Origin: UBA724 sp964229545
Lineage (GTDB): Bacteria > Bacteroidota > Bacteroidia > Flavobacteriales > Flavobacteriaceae
Length of the DNA: 29,823 nt
Reading direction: 5' to 3'
Assembly (NCBI GenBank): GCA_964229545.1
Contig: CAXRDP010000029.1
Coordinates: 1-29,823, forward strand
Shown here in pieces: positions 8,853-16,073 of this stretch; positions within the stretch are counted from its first letter, which is position 1; every line of letters starts with the position of its first letter. The position numbers and the translations under genes are program-made. The notes below the pieces were generated by a model. It was not told where the DNA came from. It did no database searches and saw nothing but the letters and a program-made list of their open reading frames with translations.

Positions 8853-9077
8853 CTAATACTCGTCTTCGTTCCACAAGTAATCCTCATCGGTGGGGTAGTC
8901 GGGCCAGATTTCGTCTATGGATTCATAGATTTCTCCACCTTCTTCTTCCATAGATTGAAGGTTTTCTACCACTTCTAAGGGCGCACCGGTTCGGATGGCA
9001 AAGTCGATCAGTTCGTCTTTATTGGCAGGCCAAGGTGCATCACTCAAATAAGAAGCCAATTCTAATGTCCAATACAT
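8853..9077 (-). CDS. DUF2795 domain-containing small acidic protein
   Basis: A 74-residue protein of unknown function. The first 55 residues match the DUF2795 family as I know it (start MYWTLELASYL, then a helix-turn-like stretch around PANKDELIDFAIRTGAP and VVENLQSMEE). The tail is strongly acidic and aromatic (IWPDYPTDEDYLWNEDEY), which gives a very low predicted pI. There is no signal peptide or membrane segment. It is flanked by a complete promoter upstream (9099-9128) and a terminator downstream, so it can be a single-gene unit. The same neighbours, secA and a cobalamin adenosyltransferase, are common for this family in Flavobacteriia. Function not known. Confidence 0.85.
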   Translation of the reverse strand: MYWTLELASYLSDAPWPANKDELIDFAIRTGAPLEVVENLQSMEEEGGEIYESIDEIWPDYPTDEDYLWNEDEY

Positions 9078-9098
9078 ATCACTGGGGTTTTAGATTTG

Positions 9099-9128
9099 CA
9101 AAAATAAATTTTTCGGGAAATTGTGCAA
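9099..9128 (-). promoter_or_regulatory. Complete Bacteroidota-type promoter for the DUF2795 gene
   Basis: On the minus strand: TTG (9128-9126), exactly 19 bases, then TATTTTTG (9106-9099). Both elements and the spacing match the sigma-ABfr consensus TTG-N19-TAnnTTTG. The predicted start of transcription is about 15 bases before the ATG at 9077. The -33 element falls just after the stop of the adenosyltransferase gene. Confidence 0.75.
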
Positions 9129-9136
9129 GAAAAATT

Positions 9137-9685
9137 TTAGGATTGCGGAATCCACTTAACTTCCTGATTACCAGAATCTTTACAGAATTTTCGCGCCAAA
9201 CAAAACAAATAGTCCGACAAACGATTGAGGTAAATGATGACAATGTCGTCCACAAAAGCATTTTTACTGAGAGTAACCGCCAGGCGTTCCGCCCTACGAC
9301 ACACACATCTTGCTACATGGCAATGGGCCGCCATTGGGTTGCCTCCGGGCAAGATAAAGTGGGTCATGGGAGGAAGCGTAGCCACTGTTTTGTCTATTTG
9401 ACGCTCTATCCATTGTACTTCTTCTTGACCGATTTTTTTTAAGGGGAGTTCTGTAAGTTCTGTATCCACAGCCAACATGGCACCCACAACAAACATATGA
9501 TTCTGAATGTTCTCCAAATCAGATTGTGTAGTGGTGTCATCAATGGAAGTTGCAATCACACCCAACCACGCATTGACTTCATCGACAGTGCCGTAGGTTT
9601 CTATACGTAAATGACTTTTGGAAACGCGTTCACCTCCATACAAAGAGGTCATGCCTTGATCACCGGTTTTGGTGTAGATTTTCAT
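9137..9685 (-). CDS. Cob(I)yrinic acid a,c-diamide adenosyltransferase, PduO type
   Basis: Transfers the 5'-deoxyadenosyl group of ATP to cob(I)alamin (or a corrinoid precursor) to make the active coenzyme. The 182-residue length is usual for PduO-type enzymes. The ATP-binding N-terminal block KIYTKTGDQGMTSLYGGERVSK is complete. So are the conserved ETYGTVDEVNAWLG and the helix containing CRRAERLAV that completes the active site between subunits. It lies 85 bases downstream of lnt and 59 bases upstream of the DUF2795 gene, all on the minus strand. A one-mismatch -7 element (minus strand TACTTTAG, 9740-9733) lies between lnt and this gene. No corrin-synthesis genes are nearby, so it probably serves salvage of imported corrinoids; that is inference. 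Confidence 0.95.
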   Translation of the reverse strand: MKIYTKTGDQGMTSLYGGERVSKSHLRIETYGTVDEVNAWLGVIATSIDDTTTQSDLENIQNHMFVVGAMLAVDTELTELPLKKIGQEEVQWIERQIDKTVATLPPMTHFILPGGNPMAAHCHVARCVCRRAERLAVTLSKNAFVDDIVIIYLNRLSDYLFCLARKFCKDSGNQEVKWIPQS

Positions 9686-9770
9686 TTTTCTTTATAGCCA
9701 TCCAATCTATAGCAGCGACTGGAAATTTTTGGCTAAAGTAAGGAAGATTTATGTTATAACTTCCTAATAA

Positions 9771-11324
9771 TCAATATTTTTTGCGTGCAATGGCAAACAA
9801 AAATAGAAAACCAGCAATTCCCGATGCCAATCTTGCAATGTAGTCACCCGAACGCACATAATAGGTGCGTTTGTTTTGGGGCTGTATGCTGCCCAGCAAG
9901 ACTCCACGTTGCTCATATGGAAGTGTTTTTTCAATTTCACCTAAAGGGTTAATAAAAGCCGAGATGCCCGTATTGGCCGATCTAGCGATGGGGCGGCGGG
10001 TTTCTATGGCACGCAAACGGGTGTAGCTCAACAGTTGTTTGTGCCCGGGTGTGTTTCCCCACCATGCATCATTGGTCATGACGGCCAAAAACTGAGCGCC
10101 TGCACGGACGTACTCAGTGACAAAAGCGCCATAAACGGATTCATAACATATCACAGGCCCCACCCTGACGCCCGAATCCAATTCCATGGTTGTCCTTTTG
10201 GCTTGGGTTGCCCTACTCAAAACGGTGCCTCCTAAGTCAATCATCACATTGCCCAAAATGGGTTCTATAATGTCTCTGTAAGGCAGTGTTTCTATGCCTA
10301 CCACAAGTTTGGATTTGTGATAGGTTTGTACCTCATTTTGAGAAGTCAAGAATGAGCTGTTGTAAAAATCTACCCAAATATCGTTGTTTACTTGGTTGGC
10401 TGTAGGGGTTTTGTTCTTGTCTGTGTAGGTATTAAAGAATTGTATGCCGCTCAACAGTTGTGCGGAATCGTGTTTTTCCAGCTGACTTGTGATTTGGGCG
10501 TATAAAGGACTGCTTTTGAATTGTGGTAGATAGGACCCTGGCCCCTCAGAAAAATAGGTCTCAGGGGCGACAATCAGATCGATAGGGTCTGAAACATCGC
10601 TGAGTAATTCAAATAATGCTGTACACTGCTCTGCATCAGAAGATGCATATTTTTCGTTGTAAGGATCTACATTGGGCTGGGTGACCGCCACATGAATTTT
10701 GGTTGTTTCTTCGGCTTCGTATTGGTTGTAAATCAACAATGAAAGTATGATAGGAATTGAGATGCCCAGCACAGCCAAAGCCAATTGCCGCTTTGGGTTT
10801 TGAAGCTGTTGAATGCCTTTAAAAACAATCAGGTTGATTATCCAAACCCATAGACTGCCTCCAAATACGCCGGTGTATTCATACCATTGAATCCAATAAA
10901 TATGCTCTGAAAACACATTTCCCAATTGCAGCCAAGGCCATGAGAAGTCCCATTGTAGGTGCAACCATTCAAAACTAAGCCACAGGGCAACCAGAAAGGT
11001 TACACTTATTTTTCTGGGGAGTTTGTGGTCTACAAATAAAGCCAATCCAAAAACAGTTGTCATCAAAAGACTGTTGACCAGTATGGCAAAAAACATTCCA
11101 AAGGCGGTGGCATTCCAAAGCCACCATGTGGTAGCGCTGTTCCATATCAAAAAAGTGAGATAGATGTATCCCAATAGCGCTAGTTTGTTATTGGGTGGTT
11201 TTATAAAAATCAGATGGAGTAGGGGTACAAAGGCGATAAAAATCAGAATGGGAAAACCATCAACGGGCCAGGACAAGGCGAGCAAAACACCACTCAACAA
11301 ACTTTTGATTAGCTGTGATTTCAT
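9771..11324 (-). CDS. lnt: Apolipoprotein N-acyltransferase
   Basis: Adds the third acyl chain to the N-terminal cysteine of lipoproteins in the inner membrane. The protein has about 517 residues: six hydrophobic segments in roughly the first 200, a periplasmic carbon-nitrogen hydrolase domain, and a last membrane helix at the C-terminus (SGIAGFLFLFAIARKKY). The catalytic triad is readable as Glu255 (VAPETYF), Lys337 (TYHKSKLV) and Cys393 (VICYES), equivalent to E267/K335/C387 in E. coli. A TTG at 11333 could extend the frame by three codons, but that TTG is part of the promoter element TATCTTTG (11338-11331), so the ATG at 11324 is the better start. That leaves only six bases between promoter element and start codon. 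Confidence 0.95.
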   Translation of the reverse strand: MKSQLIKSLLSGVLLALSWPVDGFPILIFIAFVPLLHLIFIKPPNNKLALLGYIYLTFLIWNSATTWWLWNATAFGMFFAILVNSLLMTTVFGLALFVDHKLPRKISVTFLVALWLSFEWLHLQWDFSWPWLQLGNVFSEHIYWIQWYEYTGVFGGSLWVWIINLIVFKGIQQLQNPKRQLALAVLGISIPIILSLLIYNQYEAEETTKIHVAVTQPNVDPYNEKYASSDAEQCTALFELLSDVSDPIDLIVAPETYFSEGPGSYLPQFKSSPLYAQITSQLEKHDSAQLLSGIQFFNTYTDKNKTPTANQVNNDIWVDFYNSSFLTSQNEVQTYHKSKLVVGIETLPYRDIIEPILGNVMIDLGGTVLSRATQAKRTTMELDSGVRVGPVICYESVYGAFVTEYVRAGAQFLAVMTNDAWWGNTPGHKQLLSYTRLRAIETRRPIARSANTGISAFINPLGEIEKTLPYEQRGVLLGSIQPQNKRTYYVRSGDYIARLASGIAGFLFLFAIARKKY

Positions 11325-11330
11325 CTGCTT

Positions 11331-11338
11331 CAAAGATA
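11331..11338 (-). promoter_or_regulatory. -7 promoter element abutting lnt start (leaderless candidate)
   Basis: The minus strand reads TATCTTTG, a full match to TAnnTTTG, ending six bases before the lnt ATG. Transcription normally starts about this far downstream of the element, so the mRNA would begin at or next to the start codon. No TTG lies 19 bases upstream. On the other strand, pssA has a one-mismatch copy, TATCTTAG (11371-11378), five bases before its ATG. Confidence 0.55.
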
Positions 11339-11383
11339 GATAATTTGTGGTGTCTGATAAGGATTAGTTGTATCTTAGCAGGA

Positions 11384-12046
11384 ATGAAACACCTGCCCAA
11401 TCTTTTGACACTCCTCAACGCGGCTTCTGGCTGTGTGGCCCTTTATTTTGTAGGGAATTTGGATATCGAAACCGCCATGTTTTTTGTGTTGTTGGGTGCT
11501 TCTTTTGATCTCTTTGACGGATTGTTGGCGCGTCGTCTTGGTGTTGCCGGCCCTTTGGGTGTACAGTTAGATTCTTTGGCAGATCTCATTACTTTCGGGG
11601 TGGTGCCGGGGGCGGTTGCCGTGGTTTCTTTGTCCTTTTCGGGTTTTGATGCTGTCTATTCATTGGTTGGTTTTGCAATCACCATAGGTTCTGTCTATCG
11701 GTTGGCCAAGTTTAACACACTCACCGAAAAAGCGGCTTATTTTAAAGGATTGCCCACCCCTGCCAATGCTTTGTTTTGGTTGGGATTGCCACTCCTTCCT
11801 GTGGATTTTGCTTCTTGGCATTTGCTCGTTTTGGTGTTGATAAGTACTTATTTACTGAACAGTCAACTGATTTTTTTACGACTCAGGATACGAAAAAGTA
11901 TAGGTGCAAACGCCGGGCTTTTGTTGGCTACGGTGGGTACGATTGTGCTGTTTACAATATTTGGATGGGGCGCCTTGAGCCCTGTATTGATAGGCTATGT
12001 TGCGGTCTCAGTATTGTACACAATTTTCACAAAGCTCAGAAGCTGA
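11384..12046 (+). CDS. pssA: CDP-diacylglycerol-serine O-phosphatidyltransferase
   Basis: Makes phosphatidylserine, the precursor of phosphatidylethanolamine, from CDP-diacylglycerol and serine. The 220-residue membrane protein carries the CDP-alcohol phosphotransferase signature DGx2ARx8Gx3Dx3D, read here as DG-LL-AR, then G, D and D across FDLFDGLLARRLG through LDSLAD (about residues 43-68). Several hydrophobic helices follow. The frame is open back to 11315, but I start it at the ATG at 11384 (AGGAATG context, MKHLPNLLTLLN), because the extra 23 residues lack any family resemblance and would cross the divergent lnt promoter. Its last 11 bases overlap the end of lptB on the other strand, within a terminator hairpin. 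The serine enzyme is favoured over related CDP-alcohol transferases by overall sequence and length. Confidence 0.92.
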   Translation: MKHLPNLLTLLNAASGCVALYFVGNLDIETAMFFVLLGASFDLFDGLLARRLGVAGPLGVQLDSLADLITFGVVPGAVAVVSLSFSGFDAVYSLVGFAITIGSVYRLAKFNTLTEKAAYFKGLPTPANALFWLGLPLLPVDFASWHLLVLVLISTYLLNSQLIFLRLRIRKSIGANAGLLLATVGTIVLFTIFGWGALSPVLIGYVAVSVLYTIFTKLRS

Positions 12047-12057
12047 GCTTCTTTTTT
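12032..12057 (+). terminator. Terminator hairpin embedded in the pssA/lptB overlap
   Basis: AAGCTCAG-AAG-CTGAGCTT is an 8-bp perfect stem with a 3-base loop, followed by C and six T. It ends transcription of pssA on the plus strand. The stem contains the stop codons of both genes: TGA of pssA at 12044-12046 and TGA of lptB (minus) at 12038-12036. On the minus strand no T-run follows the hairpin, so it looks one-directional. Confidence 0.88.
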
Positions 12058-12776
12058 CGCAATTCAAAGTTTTGACCTAAGTACACCTTGCGAACCATTT
12101 CGTCGTTGGCAAGTTCTTCGGGTTTCCCAGCTTTTAGGATGCGTCCTTCAAACATAAGATAGGTTTGGTCCGTGATGGCCAAGGTTTCTTGCACATTGTG
12201 ATCTGTGATGAGTATGCCGATATTTTTGCTTTTGAGATGGGCAACAATCTTTTGAATGTCTTCCACCGCCACCGGATCTACTCCGGCAAATGGCTCATCG
12301 AGGAGGACAAACTTGGGATCGGTCGCCAAAGCACGCGCAATTTCGGTGCGTCTCCGTTCTCCACCCGAAAGCAAATCTCCTCTGTTGTTGCGAATGTGTG
12401 TCAATCCAAATTCTTCTAAAAGGGCTTCTGTTTTTTCGGCTTGTTCTTTGGGGCTGAGGTTGGTCAATTGTAAAACACAACGGATGTTGTCTTCCACGCT
12501 GAGTTTGCGAAAAACAGAGGCTTCTTGCGCCAAATAGCCGATACCGTTCTGAGCACGTTGGTACATGGGAAATTTGGTGATGTCGGTATTATCCAAAAAA
12601 ATCTGCCCGCTGTTGGGTTTGATCAGACCCACAATCATATAGAACGAGGTGGTTTTCCCGGCTCCGTTGGGTCCAAGAAGTCCTACAATTTCCCCCTGAT
12701 TTACTTCAATAGATACCTGATCGACAACCTTTCGGCTTCGGTAGGATTTGGTGATATGTTGCGCGCTTAATTTCAT
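12036..12776 (-). CDS. lptB: LPS export ABC transporter ATP-binding protein LptB
   Basis: The cytoplasmic ATPase of the LptB2FG complex that extracts lipopolysaccharide from the inner membrane and drives it to the cell surface. The 246-residue protein has Walker A GPNGAGKTT (Lys41), the signature LSGGERRRTEIARAL, and Walker B FVLLDEPFAGVDP with an intact catalytic Glu. The last part (ITDQTYLMFEGRILKAGKPEELANDEMVRKVYLGQNFEL) is characteristic of LptB and ends in a short basic tail. It starts 11 bases after the tatC stop, so the two are probably one unit. Its final 11 bases overlap pssA convergently. Confidence 0.97.
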   Translation of the reverse strand: MKLSAQHITKSYRSRKVVDQVSIEVNQGEIVGLLGPNGAGKTTSFYMIVGLIKPNSGQIFLDNTDITKFPMYQRAQNGIGYLAQEASVFRKLSVEDNIRCVLQLTNLSPKEQAEKTEALLEEFGLTHIRNNRGDLLSGGERRRTEIARALATDPKFVLLDEPFAGVDPVAVEDIQKIVAHLKSKNIGILITDHNVQETLAITDQTYLMFEGRILKAGKPEELANDEMVRKVYLGQNFELRKKKLSF

Positions 12777-12787
12777 CTATTTGGAAA

Positions 12788-13594
12788 CTAGGTTCTCGAT
12801 TTTTCCATGTTACGAACCACCTTTCGGGATATAAATATACTCAGCTCATACAAAACCAACACCGGAATGGCTACAATAATTTGGCTGGCAATATCGGGCG
12901 GAGTGATGATGGCTGATAATAGCAACACCAATACCAATGATATTTTTCTGTATTTACGCATCAATTCAGGAGTGACCAATCCGATTTTAGTCAAGAAGTA
13001 CACCAAAATGGGCAATTCAAAAATCAATCCAGATGCAATTACAGATGCGCGTACCAAAGCTGTATAACTACTCAAATCAAAGTCATTAAACACTTCACCG
13101 CTGACCGTATAAGTCCCCAAAAATCGTATGGACAAAGGCGTTACCACATAGTATCCGAAAAGCACTCCCAAAAAAAACAACAATGAAGAAACGCCAATAA
13201 ATCCACGTGCGGTTTTTCGTTCGTGGCTGTACATACCCGGGCTGATAAAACGCCAGAATTGATAGACCACATAGGGGAAGGCTGCTACAAACCCCAATGT
13301 GATTGATGTCCAAATATGAGCAGAAAATTGCCCCGCCATGGTGCGGCTTTGAATCCTAAAAGGCAAGTCTCCCACACAAAAACTATCATCCAAACCAACA
13401 AATTTTGAGATGCTGCAAAGTATTTTATAGGTAGGAAAGTCACTTTTTTTGGGTCCAAAAAGGAGGGTGTCAAAAACAAAATCTTTGGCCAAAAAAGCTG
13501 CAAACCCAGCAAGAACAATGGCTACTATGGCACGCAAAAGATGCCAGCGTAAATCTTCCAAATGATCCAAAAAAGACATTTCCTTTTCTGCCAT
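12788..13594 (-). CDS. tatC: Sec-independent (twin-arginine) protein translocase subunit TatC
   Basis: The receptor subunit of the Tat pathway, which exports folded proteins with twin-arginine signals. The 268-residue length fits the family. The conserved cytoplasmic N-terminus MSFLDHLEDLRWHLLRAI is present, as is the first-loop block YQFWRFISPGMYSHERK containing the Glu of the signal-binding site. About six hydrophobic segments can be made out. The first periplasmic loop (about residues 40-95) is somewhat long and contains two cysteines. lptB follows after 11 bases. No tatA-like gene is seen in the window. Confidence 0.96.
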   Translation of the reverse strand: MAEKEMSFLDHLEDLRWHLLRAIVAIVLAGFAAFLAKDFVFDTLLFGPKKSDFPTYKILCSISKFVGLDDSFCVGDLPFRIQSRTMAGQFSAHIWTSITLGFVAAFPYVVYQFWRFISPGMYSHERKTARGFIGVSSLLFFLGVLFGYYVVTPLSIRFLGTYTVSGEVFNDFDLSSYTALVRASVIASGLIFELPILVYFLTKIGLVTPELMRKYRKISLVLVLLLSAIITPPDIASQIIVAIPVLVLYELSIFISRKVVRNMEKSRT

Positions 13595-13841
13595 TTTTAT
13601 AATTTTTTCAATTGATATTTGTGAAAGTCAGTAATCCTAAAAAAAAATATTATGAGCGCAGAAAAAAAGCCCTTCAACAAAAAACTACTCATTTTTATAA
13701 GGAAAACACTTTGATTAGGAAAGTAGCTTAGGTTTCGCTTATGGTTTTTTGAGTTTGTATTCAAAATGTAAACTAAAGGTTATACTTTTTAAAAATTAAG
13801 CGTATATTTAGAAAGCAAATGTACAAAATAGCTATGTAAAG

Positions 13842-16046
13842 GTGGATAAAAACATAATTGGTGTAGACCTCAAATCTTCTCTTAAACAATTTTTTGGTTT
13901 TTCTGAATTTCGCGGCCTTCAAGAGCCTGTCATTCAAAGTTTGTTATCGGGTCAGCATACTTTCGTGATTATGCCCACAGGTGGGGGTAAATCGCTATGT
14001 TATCAACTCCCAGCTTTGTTGTTAGATGGAACCGCCATAGTGGTGTCTCCCCTGATCGCACTGATGAAAAATCAGGTTGATGCCATTCGTGGTATTTCAG
14101 AAAATGAAGGTGTCGCTCACGTGCTGAACTCTTCTTTGAGCAAGTCTCAAATCAACAGGGTGATGGACGATATCAAAAACGGTGTGACCAAACTCTTGTA
14201 TGTGGCGCCTGAATCATTGACAAAAGATGAGTACGTGCAGTTTCTCAGGTCAGTAACCATCAGTTTTTTGGCTGTTGATGAAGCGCATTGTATTTCAGAA
14301 TGGGGGCACGATTTTAGACCGGAATACAGAAACTTGAGGAGCATTATTGATCGCATTGGAGATGATATACCCATTATTGGTCTTACGGCCACAGCCACAC
14401 CCAAAGTTCAAGAGGACATACTGAAAAACCTCAATATCAACGATGCCAAAACTTTTAAAGCGTCCTTTAACAGACCCAACTTATATTACGAGGTGCGTCC
14501 CAAAACCGCGCAGGTCGATCATGACATCATTGCATTTGTCAAACAGAATGAAGGCAAGTCCGGTATTGTGTATTGTCTATCGCGCAAAAGAGTTGAGGAA
14601 TTGGCTGAAGTACTTCAGGTCAATGGCATCAAAGCCGTGCCTTATCATGCCGGTTTGGATACCAAACAACGTGTTCGTAATCAAGATATGTTTTTGATGG
14701 AGGAAACCGACGTAGTGGTAGCAACAATCGCCTTTGGTATGGGGATAGACAAGCCCGATGTGCGCTTTGTTATTCACCATGATATTCCAAAAAGTATAGA
14801 AAGCTACTACCAAGAAACCGGACGCGCGGGACGTGATGGTGGGGAAGGGCATTGCTTGGCCTTTTACGCCTATAAAGACATTGAAAAATTAGAAAAGTTT
14901 ATGTCGGGAAAACCTGTAGCCGAGCAAGAAATTGGTTATGCGCTCCTACAGGAAATGGTGGCCTATGCGGAAACTTCTATGTCTCGACGCAAATTTATCC
15001 TGCACTACTTTGGTGAGGAATTTGATGATAAAAAGGGACCCGGCTGGGAAATGGATGACAATACACACAATCCAAAACCCAAAAAAGAGGCCCAAAAGCA
15101 AGTTGCTTTGCTATTAAATGTTGTACAACAGACAGCTGAGCAATATCGCTTTAAAGAATTGGTCAATATTTTAGTGGGTGTTAAAAATGCTACGCTGAGC
15201 TCTCACAATGTGATTCACAAAGATTTTTTTGGTCAAGGAAAAGGCGAAAATCCGTCCTATTGGCGTGCGCTTATCCGCCAGTTGTTGGTGTCAAAACACC
15301 TACACAAAGAAATTGAAACCTATGGGGTAATCAAACTTACAGAACTAGGAAAAGAATTTTTGTCTTCCCCAAGCTCATATATGATGACCGAAAATCACGA
15401 CTATGATAGCAGCGGTCCGACTGCATCGTCAGGGGGTTATGGTAAGGCATCTACTTTTGATAAAAAATTGTATGATGCGTTGATACAATTGCGAAAAAAA
15501 GTAGCAGATAAATACGAGGTTCCCCCTTATGCGGTATTTCAAGAGCCTTCTATTGAGGACATGCTTTTGAAATATCCCACCACGATCGATGAGATGAAAA
15601 ACATCCATGGAGTGGGAGAGGGAAAAGCCCAAAAATTTGGCAAGCCCTTTGTGGAATTCATTCAAAAATATTGTGAGGAAAACGATGTCATTCGGCCACA
15701 GGATATTGTTTTCAAAAGTACAGGTGCTAACTCGGCTCTAAAGCTTTATATCATTCAAAGCATAGACCGTAAACTTCCTTTGTCCGATATAGCAGGAGCC
15801 AAAGGCATGGATATGGATGCTTTTATCAAAGAATTGGAAACCATTATGTTTTCGGGAACCAAACTCAATATCCAATACGAGATCGATAACTTGTTTGACG
15901 AAGATCAGCAGGAGGAATTATACGAATACTTTATGGAAGCTGAAACGGATGACATAGACACTGCCTTTGAGGAATTTGACGGAGACTTTGAGGAGGAGGA
16001 TTTACGTTTGTTTCGTATTCGTTTTATGAATGAAGTAGCCAATTAG
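13842..16046 (+). CDS. recQ: ATP-dependent DNA helicase RecQ
   Basis: A 3'-5' DNA helicase of recombination and fork repair. The 734-residue protein has Walker A PTGGGKS (Lys50), the DEAH box (146-149) followed by the RecQ loop CISEWGHDFRPEY, and motif VI QETGRAGRDGG. An RQC winged-helix region and an HRDC domain (about residues 540-610, FDKKLYDALIQLRKKVAD to FGKPFVEFIQKY) follow, then a C-terminal extension of over 100 residues ending in a very acidic stretch. The RQC zinc cysteines are absent (only Cys in GHC and KYC occur in the C-terminal half). Translation starts at a GTG; no ATG is available before the helicase core. Upstream, TATATTTA (13803-13810) is one mismatch from the -7 consensus. 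Confidence 0.97.
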   Translation: MDKNIIGVDLKSSLKQFFGFSEFRGLQEPVIQSLLSGQHTFVIMPTGGGKSLCYQLPALLLDGTAIVVSPLIALMKNQVDAIRGISENEGVAHVLNSSLSKSQINRVMDDIKNGVTKLLYVAPESLTKDEYVQFLRSVTISFLAVDEAHCISEWGHDFRPEYRNLRSIIDRIGDDIPIIGLTATATPKVQEDILKNLNINDAKTFKASFNRPNLYYEVRPKTAQVDHDIIAFVKQNEGKSGIVYCLSRKRVEELAEVLQVNGIKAVPYHAGLDTKQRVRNQDMFLMEETDVVVATIAFGMGIDKPDVRFVIHHDIPKSIESYYQETGRAGRDGGEGHCLAFYAYKDIEKLEKFMSGKPVAEQEIGYALLQEMVAYAETSMSRRKFILHYFGEEFDDKKGPGWEMDDNTHNPKPKKEAQKQVALLLNVVQQTAEQYRFKELVNILVGVKNATLSSHNVIHKDFFGQGKGENPSYWRALIRQLLVSKHLHKEIETYGVIKLTELGKEFLSSPSSYMMTENHDYDSSGPTASSGGYGKASTFDKKLYDALIQLRKKVADKYEVPPYAVFQEPSIEDMLLKYPTTIDEMKNIHGVGEGKAQKFGKPFVEFIQKYCEENDVIRPQDIVFKSTGANSALKLYIIQSIDRKLPLSDIAGAKGMDMDAFIKELETIMFSGTKLNIQYEIDNLFDEDQQEELYEYFMEAETDDIDTAFEEFDGDFEEEDLRLFRIRFMNEVAN

Positions 16047-16048
16047 CC

Positions 16049-16066
16049 TATATTTGCCGGCAAATA
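16049..16066 (+). promoter_or_regulatory. -7 promoter element fused to a 16-bp perfect palindrome
   Basis: TATATTTG at 16049-16056 fully matches TAnnTTTG, 17 bases before the ATG of the PPIase gene. The 16 bases from 16051 to 16066 form a perfect palindrome, TATTTGCCGGCAAATA, which covers most of the -7 element and the expected start of transcription. It could be an operator or chance symmetry; no TTG is found 19 bases upstream. Confidence 0.5.
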
Positions 16067-16073
16067 AAACACG

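Noticed and set aside
13652..13714. 20-codon frame between tatC and recQ
   Set aside because: Very short, AT-rich, no ribosome binding site or clear promoter, no recognisable motif.
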